Counted from the stretch's first letter, positions 7,646 through 15,354 are shown. The stretch is DNA of 45,949 nt from Candidatus Zambryskiibacteriota bacterium (GCA_016932555.1 JAFGCQ010000006.1:1-45949); one strand, 5' to 3'. Translations and numbers: made by a program. Notes: generated by a model from the letters alone, not told the origin.

Positions 7646-8437
7646 ATGAGAACATTAGGAACTGAGAAAGTAAAACTCGCGGATTTAAATACTAATCTTT
7701 TTGTCCGCGAAGAGTTGGACCAGGATCATGTTTTATACCTGGCCGAGCTCATCCAGAATGGAGTGGCTCTTCCACCCATCGAAATCACAAAAGATTATGA
7801 TGTGGTTGAGGGCAGACATCGAATTGAAGCTTTTGAACTCAACAGCATAAAAAATGTTGAGGCTAAAATCTTATCTTTCTCCTCCGATAGTGAGATGATA
7901 GGATATGCGTACAAATCAAACGCCGGTGGTCACAAACCGCCCACGACAGCTGACACCGAACACACCGTGGCCCTCCTTATTAAAAATGGGGAGACCATAA
8001 AATGTATAGCGGAGATACTCGGATTACCACCTAGTTTGACCCGCAAATATGTCCGGACCATCAAGTCCAAGATTTCCAGGCAGAAGATCAACTCCGCAGT
8101 CAGTGCTGTTACTGAAGGTGGTTTGACAGCTCCCAAAGCAGCTGAGAAATATGGGATTGAGGTCGAAAAGCTCAAGGAAACACTGAGCGGCAAGCGCAAG
8201 AAACAGCGAACCAATGGCATTGCTGAAATTTTTACTTCGCTGACCACTAATTACAAGTCGGCAAGTCAGAAAAACGCCGCTATCTTCAAGAAACTTCGGG
8301 ATCAGTATGATGACGGCGACGTGAGCAAGAAGCAGATCCTGGAAGTTATAAAACGTATCAAGGATTTGCAGAAGAAGCATGTCAGATCCCTTGACCACTG
8401 GGAGAAGCGCTTCCTGGCCAAGTTTGAGAGTGATTAA
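7646..8437 (+). CDS. ParB-like (ParB/sulfiredoxin fold) DNA-binding protein
   Basis: Last gene of the operon. The N-terminal 95 residues have the ParB-like nuclease/CTPase domain: a parallel to the first strand (EKVKLADLNTN), then LPPIEITKDYDVVEGRHRIEAF with the GRHR motif at about 52-55. A helix-turn-helix region follows (IKCIAEILGLPPSLTRKYVRTIK, about 116-137). The basic C-terminal half has no recognised domain. At 263 aa it lacks the usual ParB dimerisation tail, and no parA is near, so chromosome partitioning is unlikely. A transcription or plasmid-like regulatory role is more likely. The SD GAGAGGA precedes ATG. Local base composition looks richer in G+C than the flanks. A strong terminator follows 13 bp after the stop codon. 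Confidence 0.75.
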   Translation: MRTLGTEKVKLADLNTNLFVREELDQDHVLYLAELIQNGVALPPIEITKDYDVVEGRHRIEAFELNSIKNVEAKILSFSSDSEMIGYAYKSNAGGHKPPTTADTEHTVALLIKNGETIKCIAEILGLPPSLTRKYVRTIKSKISRQKINSAVSAVTEGGLTAPKAAEKYGIEVEKLKETLSGKRKKQRTNGIAEIFTSLTTNYKSASQKNAAIFKKLRDQYDDGDVSKKQILEVIKRIKDLQKKHVRSLDHWEKRFLAKFESD

Positions 8438-8450
8438 TCTTTCTCATCAA

Positions 8451-8478
8451 AATCGGGGTGCCAAGCACCCCGATTTTT
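8451..8478. terminator. Bidirectional terminator between the ParB operon and hisS
   Basis: An 11-bp perfect stem, AATCGGGGTGC / GCACCCCGATT, with a 3-nt loop. T-runs occur on both strands, so it can end both the + operon and the - strand hisS. Confidence 0.85.
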
Positions 8479-9768
8479 TCATTTTAATATTTTGATAATC
8501 TCTTCCAGATTGCCGGGTTGTTCTTCTCGCGTCTCAGTGTTTCTCACGACAAAATTTTGATTTTCAAGCTCGTCTGGTCCGACTGTCATAACATAAGAAA
8601 TCTTTCTTCTATCTAAAGATTTGAGCTGATCACTCAATTTTTTGCCAGAAATATCAACTGCTGTGTTTATTTTGTTGCTTCTCAGAGTTTCCGCTATTTT
8701 ATAGACCTCTTTAATTGGTGTTTCTGGCGCTACGCAAATATAAAGATTAGTTCTGGATTTAAAATCAGGCAGTAAATTACGTGTCGTTAAAAAGTCTCTA
8801 ATAGTCACATCGCCCATACCAAAGCCAAAACCCGAAATTGACTGGCTCGAAAAAGAACCAACTAAATCATCAAAGCGGCCGCCACCAAACATGGCTCTCG
8901 GGTTTTCCTTATTGGTGTCAAAAACTTCAAAAACTATGCCAGTGTAATAATCAAAACCACGAGTTAAGGTTGGCTTGAATTTTAAGTTTGATATGCCAGC
9001 ATTTCTAAGATTATTAATAACTTGATTTAAGTATTTGGCACCAGCACTATCTTTCATTGTAGTTAAAAGACCTTCGCCAAAATAAATTGTCTCCATTAGT
9101 ATTTTTGCACTTTCATCTCCAATTAGAGAATTTAGAGCATGATTGAAATCCTTCTCTGTCATTTTTAATTTTTTATCAAGTAGACGATAAACAAATTGCT
9201 TTTTATCTTCATCTACTGAGGCTTTTTTCAAAACATCGTCGAGAAAAGCTCGGTTATTTATCCAGATTTCAAAATCCTTTTCTCCTGCACCAAATCTTTT
9301 CATTAAATCATAAGCAATAGAAATCACTTCTACTTCAGCCATAAAATCCAGATTGCCAAAAATATCCACATTAAGCTGCCAGTGTTCGCGCAAACGACCA
9401 CGTTGGGGCTTTTCATATCTAAAAAGATTGGGAATAGAATACCAGCGGATAGGCATCGGTAATTCTTGAATTCGAGCAGCGATCATACGAGCAGCGGTAG
9501 GGGTCATCTCAGGACGTAGAGCTACTTCGCGTCCGCCACGGTCTTTAAAAGAGTAAATCTGCTCATTAACAATTTCTTCGCTAGTCTTGGACTTATAAAG
9601 CTCCAAAGGCTCTAAAACAGAAGCGCCATATTCGTTATATCCCCAAGCTTCAGCTGTCTCTCTCATCACCTTAAAAATATAATTCTGAATAGTCTGATCT
9701 TCAGGATAAAAATCCCTGACTCCTTTGTAGCTTTCTGTAGATAATTTTTTCTTACTAATTCCAAACAT
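8479..9768 (-). CDS. hisS: Histidyl-tRNA synthetase
   Basis: Class II aminoacyl-tRNA synthetase that charges tRNA-His. Visible class II parts are motif 1 near residues 50-85 (ALRPEMTPTAARM follows it) and motif 2 at about 105-135 (FRYEKPQRGRLREHWQLNVDIFG). The histidine-binding signature is LTRGFDYYTGIVFEVF, followed by GGGRFDDLVG and motif 3 ISGFGFGMGD. A C-terminal anticodon-binding domain starts near 345. Length (429 aa) is normal. TATAAT lies 8 nt before ATG and there is no SD, so it is probably leaderless. tRNA-Ala(TGC) lies just upstream on the same strand. The bidirectional terminator at 8451 ends the gene. Confidence 0.95.
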   Translation of the reverse strand: MFGISKKKLSTESYKGVRDFYPEDQTIQNYIFKVMRETAEAWGYNEYGASVLEPLELYKSKTSEEIVNEQIYSFKDRGGREVALRPEMTPTAARMIAARIQELPMPIRWYSIPNLFRYEKPQRGRLREHWQLNVDIFGNLDFMAEVEVISIAYDLMKRFGAGEKDFEIWINNRAFLDDVLKKASVDEDKKQFVYRLLDKKLKMTEKDFNHALNSLIGDESAKILMETIYFGEGLLTTMKDSAGAKYLNQVINNLRNAGISNLKFKPTLTRGFDYYTGIVFEVFDTNKENPRAMFGGGRFDDLVGSFSSQSISGFGFGMGDVTIRDFLTTRNLLPDFKSRTNLYICVAPETPIKEVYKIAETLRSNKINTAVDISGKKLSDQLKSLDRRKISYVMTVGPDELENQNFVVRNTETREEQPGNLEEIIKILK

Positions 9769-9792
9769 ATGTTTTTATTATAGCAAATTTTG

Positions 9793-9865
9793 TGGACCGT
9801 ATCGGATTTGAACCGATGACCTCCACATTGCAAATGTGGCGCTCTACCAACTAAGCTAACGGCCC
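9793..9865 (-). tRNA. tRNA-Ala (anticodon TGC)
   Basis: On the minus strand the acceptor arms GGGCCGT / ACGGTCC pair with the G3-U70 wobble that identifies alanine tRNAs. The anticodon stem CCACA / TGTGG encloses TTTGCAA, so the anticodon is TGC. The T arm has GGTTCGAATCC. The discriminator is A and CCA is not encoded. The track shows no conflicting ORF. Confidence 0.95.
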
Positions 9866-9939
9866 AAATGACCCTTAAGTTTTATTTATAACATAAAATT
9901 GTCTTAAAAACAAAAAATATTTCATGCTAAAATGCTTAC

Positions 9940-10509
9940 ATGAAAAAGATTTATTTAATACACGGGTGGCAGAGCTCGCCCGAAGACGGTTTTTTCCCTT
10001 GGTTGAAAAAAGAATTGGGGAGTAGGGGATTTGAAGTTATTGCACTTTCCATGCCCGACCCAAATTACCCTAAGATTGAAACTTGGGTGCCGTATCTACA
10101 AAAACAAATCAAAGACCCCGACGAAAATACTTTCATATTGGCTCACTCCATTGGTTGCCAAGCAATCCTTCGATATTTAGAAACCCTTAATAAAGATCAG
10201 AAAATTGGCGGGGTAGTGCTTCTGGCTGGATGGTTACATCTTAAAAATAAAGCCCGTGAAGTAGATGAGAATTTAAAAATCGCTCGACCTTGGCTAGATA
10301 CACCGATTGATTGGGAAAAGATAAAATTACATTGTAATAAATTCGTAGCTATTGCTTCAGATAATGATCCGATTGTTCCACTCTCTGATTTGGAAATTTT
10401 TGCCGAAAAGCTCAGTGCTAAAACTCTGATTGAGAAAAATCAGAGTCATTTTGAAGACGCTTTAGAACTGCCTTCCGCTCTGGAAGCAATTTGGGAAATT
10501 GCTGATTAA
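9940..10509 (+). CDS. Alpha/beta hydrolase of the RBBP9/YdeN type
   Basis: Small serine hydrolase, 189 aa, with a full catalytic triad in the expected order. The nucleophile elbow is AHSIGC (Ser at about 70), the acid is in ASDNDPIVP (about 140-147), and the histidine is in NQSHFED (about 166). The N-terminal HGWQSSPEDGFFPWLK carries the oxyanion-hole strand seen in RBBP9/YdeN. The substrate is not deducible. TAAAAT lies 6 nt before ATG with no SD, so it is probably leaderless. The 3' end overlaps the convergent glycosylase gene by 4 bp. The track's antisense ORF at 10418-10681 is a shadow. Confidence 0.85.
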   Translation: MKKIYLIHGWQSSPEDGFFPWLKKELGSRGFEVIALSMPDPNYPKIETWVPYLQKQIKDPDENTFILAHSIGCQAILRYLETLNKDQKIGGVVLLAGWLHLKNKAREVDENLKIARPWLDTPIDWEKIKLHCNKFVAIASDNDPIVPLSDLEIFAEKLSAKTLIEKNQSHFEDALELPSALEAIWEIAD

Positions 10510-11039
10510 CCTTCCAAAACAAATCTGTATAATTTTTTGGACCAAACCTGTCCGGCATAATCAACTCCGGCGCGGGGCAACTTTTTAATTTTCCGATTGT
10601 CCATTTTTTCACGGCCGTGAATTTTTGGCCAATTACCAGCTTCAATCCAAAGGCCAATTTTTCGGCAAGACTCAAGACCATTAAAACCCCTATCTATACC
10701 AAGCGATTTAGTTAGTCGACCAGGACCTTTAAATCCTGTCACACCTCTTATCAAAACTGCCGCTGGGTGACCTTCTTTACCGCAAACAATATTGAGCATG
10801 TTATACATCCCATAAATGAAATAAACATACCAGATACCCGGTTTACCAAACATTACTTCATTGCGTGGTGTCCGACCGCGCGAAGCGTGACTTGCTAAAT
10901 CATTCGGCCCTTCGTAAGCCTCGGTTTCTATGATTTTACTTTTATGAACCTTGCCGTTTTTTCTTACGCAAAGTAGGCAGCCTAAAAGATTTTTAGCTAC
11001 CTCTACCGCGCTTCTTTCAAAAAATTCTGGTTTAAGCAT
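10506..11039 (-). CDS. 3-methyladenine DNA glycosylase (AAG/MPG family)
   Basis: Base-excision repair enzyme removing alkylated purines. It starts with LKPEFFERSAVEVAKNLLGC, the family's usual beginning. It has the ETEAYEGPNDLASHASRGRT block with the catalytic glutamate, then VMFGKPGIWYVYFIYGMYNMLNIV, which includes the family's tyrosine-rich DNA-binding strand, and AAVLIRG...GPGRLTKSLGI. The track ORF begins at 11144, but a promoter-like TTGGCT/18 bp/TACAAT sits at 11099-11070, inside that extension, and homologs start near the second internal Met. ATG 11039 is therefore chosen (177 aa; the family is about 190-200). The predicted leader is about 25 nt with no clear SD. Confidence 0.88.
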   Translation of the reverse strand: MLKPEFFERSAVEVAKNLLGCLLCVRKNGKVHKSKIIETEAYEGPNDLASHASRGRTPRNEVMFGKPGIWYVYFIYGMYNMLNIVCGKEGHPAAVLIRGVTGFKGPGRLTKSLGIDRGFNGLESCRKIGLWIEAGNWPKIHGREKMDNRKIKKLPRAGVDYAGQVWSKKLYRFVLEG

Positions 11040-11121
11040 GTGGACTTCGTTAGAGTCTATTGGAACCAAATTGTAGCAGATTTGCATGGTTGGAGCCAAT
11101 TTATAGAGTTTGAGATGAGCT

Positions 11122-11703
11122 TTAAACAACCGGTTTCTGGCCATTTGACTGTATAGAACTTGTTATACTTACACATCTAAAAAGGAGACCTGAAATTATA
11201 AATGTTACAGCAAATATAGAATTGAGAATAAACACACCGATTACCCCTGCACCACCCCAAGAAACGTTTGGTGATATTATGAGTGCCGCTATGGGAATCA
11301 ATAACTGAACAAGTGCTGCGACAAACAATGTATACGCCATTCCACCAGGTCTAAGCCGTGAGACAACGAGTCCAATAATCATTACAAGCGGTATTCCCCA
11401 ATACATTAAATTAACAGGATTATTCTCGCTTCCAATAATACCAACAGCGCCACTGACCCAGCCAAGCAGAAGCAGACCCGCAGATCCAACACCAAAAGCA
11501 ACACGATACATTTTACTGCGTGTTTTCAACCATTGTATTAATTCATACGCACCGCCAGCGACCAGAAGTATCATGGTGTAAGCGACAGCCTCATTCCACT
11601 GCACTTCAGTTTGTCCGAAGTCGGTAAACTGCGTCACCAAAAGTACCAGCAACACAAGTACTGTTACAGTAGCCCATACGATAATTCTTGAAGTTTTTTG
11701 CAT
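11122..11703 (-). CDS. Multi-pass membrane protein, probably acquired
   Basis: Membrane protein of unknown function with five or six hydrophobic helices. One is at about 8-24 (VWATVTVLVLLVLLV), one at about 40-56, one at about 68-90, one at about 100-115, one at about 122-142 and one at about 150-172. It resembles a small integral-membrane family found in many non-CPR bacteria (conserved blocks VGIIGSENNPVNLMYWG and RPGGMAYTLF); this is from memory. Codon use is richer in G and C than its neighbours, which suggests transfer. The last 20 residues (CVSITSSIQSNGQKPVV) look unlike the rest and may be a changed C-terminus. There is no clear SD. It lies between the glycosylase gene and the GIY-YIG gene. 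Confidence 0.6.
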   Translation of the reverse strand: MQKTSRIIVWATVTVLVLLVLLVTQFTDFGQTEVQWNEAVAYTMILLVAGGAYELIQWLKTRSKMYRVAFGVGSAGLLLLGWVSGAVGIIGSENNPVNLMYWGIPLVMIIGLVVSRLRPGGMAYTLFVAALVQLLIPIAALIISPNVSWGGAGVIGVFILNSIFAVTFIISGLLFRCVSITSSIQSNGQKPVV

Positions 11704-11778
11704 ATATATTTATATTTTCACCTTTTATTTAATATGCCCATATCCAAAAAGGTTCCAAAATTTACGATGTGGACTAAA

Positions 11779-12045
11779 TCAATCTTTTGTTTCTAAGCCG
11801 TTTTTGTATCTTTCAACCAGTATTTCTTTTTTATCTCTTCGCCATTTTTTAATCTGAATCTCACGTTTCCGAGCGGCAGACATAGAGGGATATTCTTCGA
11901 GAAAAACGATTTTATAAGTTGGAATTCGGCTTGTATATTGAGCACTCCTTTTGGAATTATGCTCTTTCAATCGCTGTTGTGGATTATCTGTAACACCAAC
12001 ATACAATTTACCTACAGAATTTTTAATTATATACACAAAATACAT
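11779..12045 (-). CDS. GIY-YIG endonuclease-domain protein (YhbQ/UPF0213-like)
   Basis: A single GIY-YIG nuclease domain, 88 aa. The N-terminus MYFVYIIKNSVGKLYVGVT holds the VYI...YVG pair, followed by the conserved arginine in NPQQRLKEHNS. KREIQIKKWRRDKK closes the fold. Such stand-alone domains are common and their role in repair or DNA turnover is unsettled. The track starts at 12063, but that ATG lies upstream of a perfect TATAAT (12057-12052). Six bases later comes ATG 12045, which is therefore the start of a leaderless gene. Confidence 0.85.
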   Translation of the reverse strand: MYFVYIIKNSVGKLYVGVTDNPQQRLKEHNSKRSAQYTSRIPTYKIVFLEEYPSMSAARKREIQIKKWRRDKKEILVERYKNGLETKD

Positions 12046-12152
12046 AAATATATTATAGCCCATTCGACTCTAAACATGAATTTAGAGAAAGTGGCTTGCC
12101 ACGAGCGAGTAAGAGAATTTTGGGCGTAGCGATAAATTAACTACGAATCGAG

Positions 12153-12223
12153 TGGACTTATCGGGAATCGAACCCGAGCCTCGGCAATGCGAATGCCGCG
12201 TAATACCACTTTACTATAAGCCC
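12153..12223 (-). tRNA. tRNA-Ala (anticodon CGC)
   Basis: Minus-strand cloverleaf. The acceptor GGGCTTA / TAAGTCC carries G3-U70. The anticodon stem CGGCA / TGCCG encloses TTCGCAT, so the anticodon is CGC. The T arm is CTCGG-GTTCGAT-TCCCGA-like. The discriminator is A and no CCA is encoded. It is the second alanine tRNA within 2.4 kb. Confidence 0.9.
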
Positions 12224-12241
12224 ATAACTAAATAATACAAT

Positions 12242-12270
12242 TAAAAAATAGGGCCGCAAACTGCGGCCCA
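12242..12270 (-). terminator. Terminator for the 74-aa Zn-ribbon gene
   Basis: A perfect 8-bp stem, GGGCCGCA / TGCGGCCC, with an AAC/GTT loop. It is followed on the minus strand by TATTTTTT. Confidence 0.85.
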
Positions 12271-12292
12271 TAATAGATTTTACAAATTAATC

Positions 12293-12517
12293 CTATGGAA
12301 TCCAACCGGGTAAATTCTTGGGCTGGTTCTTTTCGGACTTACTAATTTTGGGGTCTGAACTTTCATACTCACCACAGATACCGGGGAACTTTTTGTTTAT
12401 TTCAAAATCAGCATTTGACCTTTCTTCATCTGTCATTGCATTCCCAAGTATGGAATTAGCTTCTCTATGCTGGCTTTCTAGAAAGCCACATTTCTTACAA
12501 AGATACCCGCTAGCCAT
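12293..12517 (-). CDS. Small zinc-ribbon-like protein, 74 aa
   Basis: The N-terminus has a CxxC pair (GYLCKKCGFLESQH) with a histidine and, further on, a cysteine in GICGEY. This could make one zinc site (C7, C10, H or C). The remainder is polar and ends in NLPGWIP. Function is unknown. A strong SD (AAGGAGG) stands 6 nt before ATG. The promoter TTGACA/17 bp/TATATC lies at 12585-12557, and a perfect terminator follows. It is therefore a monocistronic, well-expressed small gene of the SD-led class. Confidence 0.75.
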   Translation of the reverse strand: MASGYLCKKCGFLESQHREANSILGNAMTDEERSNADFEINKKFPGICGEYESSDPKISKSEKNQPKNLPGWIP

Positions 12518-12556
12518 AAAAACCTCCTTATATTTAGAATCACAAAATCTTATCTA

Positions 12557-12585
12557 GATATATTCTCTTTTGTCCTTTTTGTCAA
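12557..12585 (-). promoter_or_regulatory. Sigma-70 promoter of the Zn-ribbon gene
   Basis: Minus strand: TTGACA, 17-bp spacer, TATATC. The -35 lies only 2 bp beyond the 3' end of ddl. Confidence 0.7.
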
Positions 12586-12586
12586 T

Positions 12587-13570
12587 CTATTTTTTCAAAG
12601 TCTTTTTGATGAGGTGAGAGAGAAATTCTTTAATATTAGAGCCAGCCGCTTCCAGAGCTTTCATAAATGCACCCCTGTGAGAAAGCTCCGGCAGAGTATT
12701 AACTTCCAGAACAAAAAGGCCACGGCGGGAATGATGTATAAAATCAGAGCGGGAATAGTGTCTAAGTCCCAAAGTTTGGTGTATTAATTTAGTAGCTTCA
12801 CGGATTTGTTCTTTTTCTTCTGGGCTTAAACCATAGGGCAAATGATATTTCCCCAGATCTAAATACTTAGAATCATAATCATGAAATTTCCTTGCTTTAT
12901 CTGGAATGACACTGATAGGTACTGTGGTATATAAATCTTGATCTCGGAAACCATCAATCACACCACAAGTCACTTCCTTGCCACTAATATATTCCTCAAC
13001 TAAAGCTCGTGACGAATATTCAAAAGCTCTTTCCAAACCCCGTCGAATATCGAAGGCCTTATCAACAAATGAGGTACCCAAAGAAGATCCCTGATTATGG
13101 GGCTTTATTATAATAGGAAAGATGAGATTTTCGTTTATATGATTTACTGCGCCAGTCGGAATCTCTCCATCTTCTTTCATTTCTACGATCATATACATAG
13201 GAGTTTTGAGCCCTGCCTGGCTTAGAATTTTTTTAGTCAAAATTTTGTTCATCCCCAGCCTCGAACTCATTGCATCAGAGCCAGTGTAAGGAATACCGAA
13301 ATGGTCAAGCATTTTTTGCACCGTACCATCTTCGCCATAAGTGCCGTGCAATGCATTAATCGCCATATCCAAACTTTTCAAAATCGTATAAGGATCGCGT
13401 TCTAAGCCCGAAACATGCCAGATTCCGTCTTTAGAAATAAAAATATCAATCGGCTCGCAATCTTCTGGCAGATTAGAAAGAACGGCACGGCCGGTGTTTA
13501 GCGACACGTCATATTCAGGCGAAGGCCCTCCGCGTAATACTCCTACTCTAGTTTTATGAGAAAATGCCAT
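12587..13570 (-). CDS. ddl: D-alanine--D-alanine ligase
   Basis: ATP-grasp enzyme making D-Ala-D-Ala for peptidoglycan. The N-terminus has VGVLRGGPSPEYDVSLNTG, the usual GGxSxEhxVS-like loop. HGTYGEDGTVQKMLDHFGIPYTGSD marks the substrate domain. ATP-grasp parts follow: IIKPHNQGSSLG, VEEYISGKEVTCGV, and the metal/phosphate region HYSRSDFI...FVLEVNTLPELS. Length is 327 aa from the chosen start. The track begins at 13606, but a perfect TATAAT (13582-13577) stands 6 nt before ATG 13570, so the upstream 12 residues are not transcribed. No SD is present, so it is leaderless. Together with mltG in this window it shows that the cell makes a peptidoglycan wall. Confidence 0.93.
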   Translation of the reverse strand: MAFSHKTRVGVLRGGPSPEYDVSLNTGRAVLSNLPEDCEPIDIFISKDGIWHVSGLERDPYTILKSLDMAINALHGTYGEDGTVQKMLDHFGIPYTGSDAMSSRLGMNKILTKKILSQAGLKTPMYMIVEMKEDGEIPTGAVNHINENLIFPIIIKPHNQGSSLGTSFVDKAFDIRRGLERAFEYSSRALVEEYISGKEVTCGVIDGFRDQDLYTTVPISVIPDKARKFHDYDSKYLDLGKYHLPYGLSPEEKEQIREATKLIHQTLGLRHYSRSDFIHHSRRGLFVLEVNTLPELSHRGAFMKALEAAGSNIKEFLSHLIKKTLKK

Positions 13571-13666
13571 ATATTTATTATACCACCAAAATAACTCATC
13601 TCCCAAACTTCTCTCTTGTAGTAAGAGAGGGTCGACGCGAAGCGCGAGGTAAGTTATATTAGATGA

Positions 13667-14695
13667 ATGGAAATCGCTTTATACAGGAAATATCGGCCGC
13701 AAAATTTTGATGAAATCAAAGGGCAGGACCATATTGTCAAAATTTTGGATAACGAAGCCAAATTTGGCAAAGCAAGCCATGCTTATCTTTTTTCTGGTAG
13801 TCGCGGCACAGGCAAGACCAGCTTAGCTCGCATCTTTGCTAAATCATTAAAAGTAAATAATGAAGACATCTATGAAATGGACGCTGCTTCTAATCGCGGG
13901 ATTGATGAAATCAGAAGTTTGCGTGATGCCGTACACACTTACCCTTATTCTTCAAAATATAAAATATATATCATAGATGAAGTTCATATGCTCACCAAAG
14001 AAGCTTGGAACGCCTTTTTAAAAACTTTAGAAGAACCGCCCGAGTATGTGATTTTTATCATGGCCACCACTGAAGCCCACAAACTGCCCAATACCGTCAT
14101 CTCGCGTTGTGAGTGCTTCATTTTTAAAAAACCTACCCATAGACATTTAGTAGAAGTAATTTTGAAAGTTGCCAAAGCTGAAAAATACGAGATAGAAAAA
14201 AAGTCAGCTTCACTTATCGCAACATTAGCTGATAGTTCTTTTCGTGATGCTCTTTCCATTTTACAAAAAGCTATGCATTCCTCTTCCGATACTAAACTTT
14301 CTCATGAAGAAGTGGAAAGGGTTTTGAGCGCTCCTCGAACAGAATTAATAGTAGAAATTTTAGAAGGGCTAGCGGCGAGAAACACTGAGCAATCCATCGG
14401 AGCTGTTCGTAAAGCATCAGAAGAAAATGTTGATATGGATATTTTTCTCAAAATGATTCTGCGTTCTCTCCGCTTTATTCTTCTTTTGCGTTTTGCTAAA
14501 GAAATAAAAGATATGATCACAGATCAAACTGGGGAAGAAGAGTACGAAAGATTATTCCAACTAGCAAAAACTGCGAAAAATATTAATTCTAAAACTTTAC
14601 TCTCATTTTTAGAAGCTCATTCGCGTCAAAACTATTCTACCATCCCCGAATTGCCAATAGAACTAGCTATTATTGAAGTTTGCAGTGAGAAATAA
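13667..14695 (+). CDS. dnaX: DNA polymerase III subunit gamma (clamp-loader ATPase), short zinc-less form
   Basis: AAA+ clamp-loader ATPase. It starts LYRKYRPQNFDEIKGQ, has Walker A GSRGTGKTS (about 44-52), Walker B YIIDEVHML (about 102-110), sensor 1 IMATTEAHKLPNTV, the arginine finger region SRC, and sensor 2 SFRDALSIL. The loop that normally carries four zinc cysteines between Walker A and MDAAS is missing: AKSLKVNNEDIYEMDAAS runs straight through. Total length is 342 aa, so there is no tau extension. TATATT lies 6 nt before ATG with no SD. The preceding 50 bp hold GTCGACGCGAAGCGCGAGG and an AGAGAG hairpin that look like dispersed-repeat remnants. The divergent ddl start is 96 bp away. Confidence 0.93.
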   Translation: MEIALYRKYRPQNFDEIKGQDHIVKILDNEAKFGKASHAYLFSGSRGTGKTSLARIFAKSLKVNNEDIYEMDAASNRGIDEIRSLRDAVHTYPYSSKYKIYIIDEVHMLTKEAWNAFLKTLEEPPEYVIFIMATTEAHKLPNTVISRCECFIFKKPTHRHLVEVILKVAKAEKYEIEKKSASLIATLADSSFRDALSILQKAMHSSSDTKLSHEEVERVLSAPRTELIVEILEGLAARNTEQSIGAVRKASEENVDMDIFLKMILRSLRFILLLRFAKEIKDMITDQTGEEEYERLFQLAKTAKNINSKTLLSFLEAHSRQNYSTIPELPIELAIIEVCSEK

Positions 14696-14790
14696 CAATC
14701 AGACCACACTTTTTAAATTTTTTGGTAACAAAATTTGTTCAATAAAAGTCATATTAATTGAAAGGTCGACTCATTATTAATTATTAGAAC

Positions 14791-15024
14791 ATGTCGCAAA
14801 TTCAATTAGTAGGCGAGCGAAATTTAGTAAATTATAAGAATAGTTGACAGAGTAAAACGTCTCCGAGCCAGTTGCCAAAGCAGCTAGAACGGCAGATAGT
14901 TTCTCAAAAAATTCAACTAGAGAGGTTCGTTAATCCCTGCAAAATAAAACAATAATGCGACATTAATTAAAAAATAATTGAGTGCCTTAAATCGCAAAAA
15001 AGGCTCCTTTGTGAGCCTTTTTTG
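14791..15024 (+). ncRNA. Candidate rod-shaped structured RNA (6S-like architecture)
   Basis: This 340-bp stretch has no plausible ORF. A promoter-like TTGAAA (14758) and TTATTA/TATTAG (about 14782) point to a start near 14791. Pairing occurs in nested order: 14791-14798 with 14956-14963 (ATGTCGCA / TGCGACAT, perfect), 14809-14813 with 14936-14940, 14816-14821 with 14926-14931 (one G-U), 14841-14847 with 14913-14919 (TAGTTGA / TCAACTA, perfect), then a small hairpin at 14871-14884. This gives one long rod with large internal loops, the general shape of 6S RNA. A Rho-independent terminator ends at 15024. Family assignment is a guess. Confidence 0.5.
14996..15024 (+). terminator. Terminator after the 14.8-kb ncRNA
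   Basis: AAAAAAGGCTC, a 6-nt loop, then GAGCCTTTTTTG and a further T-run. The A-rich left arm also allows it to end the minus-strand side. Confidence 0.85.
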
Positions 15025-15037
15025 TTTTTTTATTTTA

Positions 15038-15337
15038 CTATTTAAGTTGAATAACGTCTCTAACTCGGCCACTTCTTTCTTCAAAAGTTATATTTTTATT
15101 TTCTAAAGCTTGAGCTACATTTTCTCCAATATTCCCTCCTATAATTTTATTAACTCCTTTTTCAAACATAATTTTTGCTACAGAAAGACCCGCGCCACCA
15201 CCACCCATACTAAATACATTTTTCCAAACTTCTATAAGTTCACCCTCCTCAAATATTAGGAAGTATGGCGATCTGCCGGTTTGGGAACTTATCTCCGAAT
15301 TAATATTTTTTTCTAAAGAAGCTACTGCGATTTTCAT
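15038..15337 (-). CDS. NifX/NifB-type dinitrogenase FeMo-cofactor domain protein
   Basis: A single small domain of the family that binds Fe-Mo or Fe-S cofactor precursors. In organisms without nitrogenase its role is unknown, perhaps metal-cluster handling. The pattern is typical: MKIAVASLEKN start, TGRSPYFLIF, then a glycine run MGGGGAGLSVAK, and GVNKIIGGNIGENVAQAL. Length is 99 aa from the chosen start. The track begins 16 codons earlier at 15385, but that would overlap the upstream permease gene. ATG 15337 has a purine-rich AAAAGAAAA before it and lies 17 bp after the permease stop. It is the last gene of a three-gene minus-strand operon with two half-permeases. Confidence 0.82.
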   Translation of the reverse strand: MKIAVASLEKNINSEISSQTGRSPYFLIFEEGELIEVWKNVFSMGGGGAGLSVAKIMFEKGVNKIIGGNIGENVAQALENKNITFEERSGRVRDVIQLK

Positions 15338-15354
15338 ATTTTTTCTTTTAATTA

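Noticed and set aside
7930-8398. Two antisense ORFs of 105 and 124 aa over the ParB-domain gene
   Set aside because: The sense frame has clear ParB and HTH motifs, SD and terminator; the antisense frames have none.
6696-8437. Chromosome partition locus
   Set aside because: The ParB-domain protein lacks the dimerisation tail, and there is no parA, parS-like palindrome cluster or origin signature nearby.
10418-10681. 87-aa minus ORF at the hydrolase/glycosylase junction
   Set aside because: It overlaps two convincing genes in other frames and has no start signal.
11157-11214. SD-like AAAAAGGAGACC followed by ATG on the + strand
   Set aside because: The ORF is five codons long and lies antisense within the membrane-protein gene; the -35/-10 spacing upstream is only 13 bp.
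14791-15024. tmRNA
   Set aside because: No tRNA-like ends, T-loop or ALAA-type tag codons are present in this or the other two ncRNA candidates.
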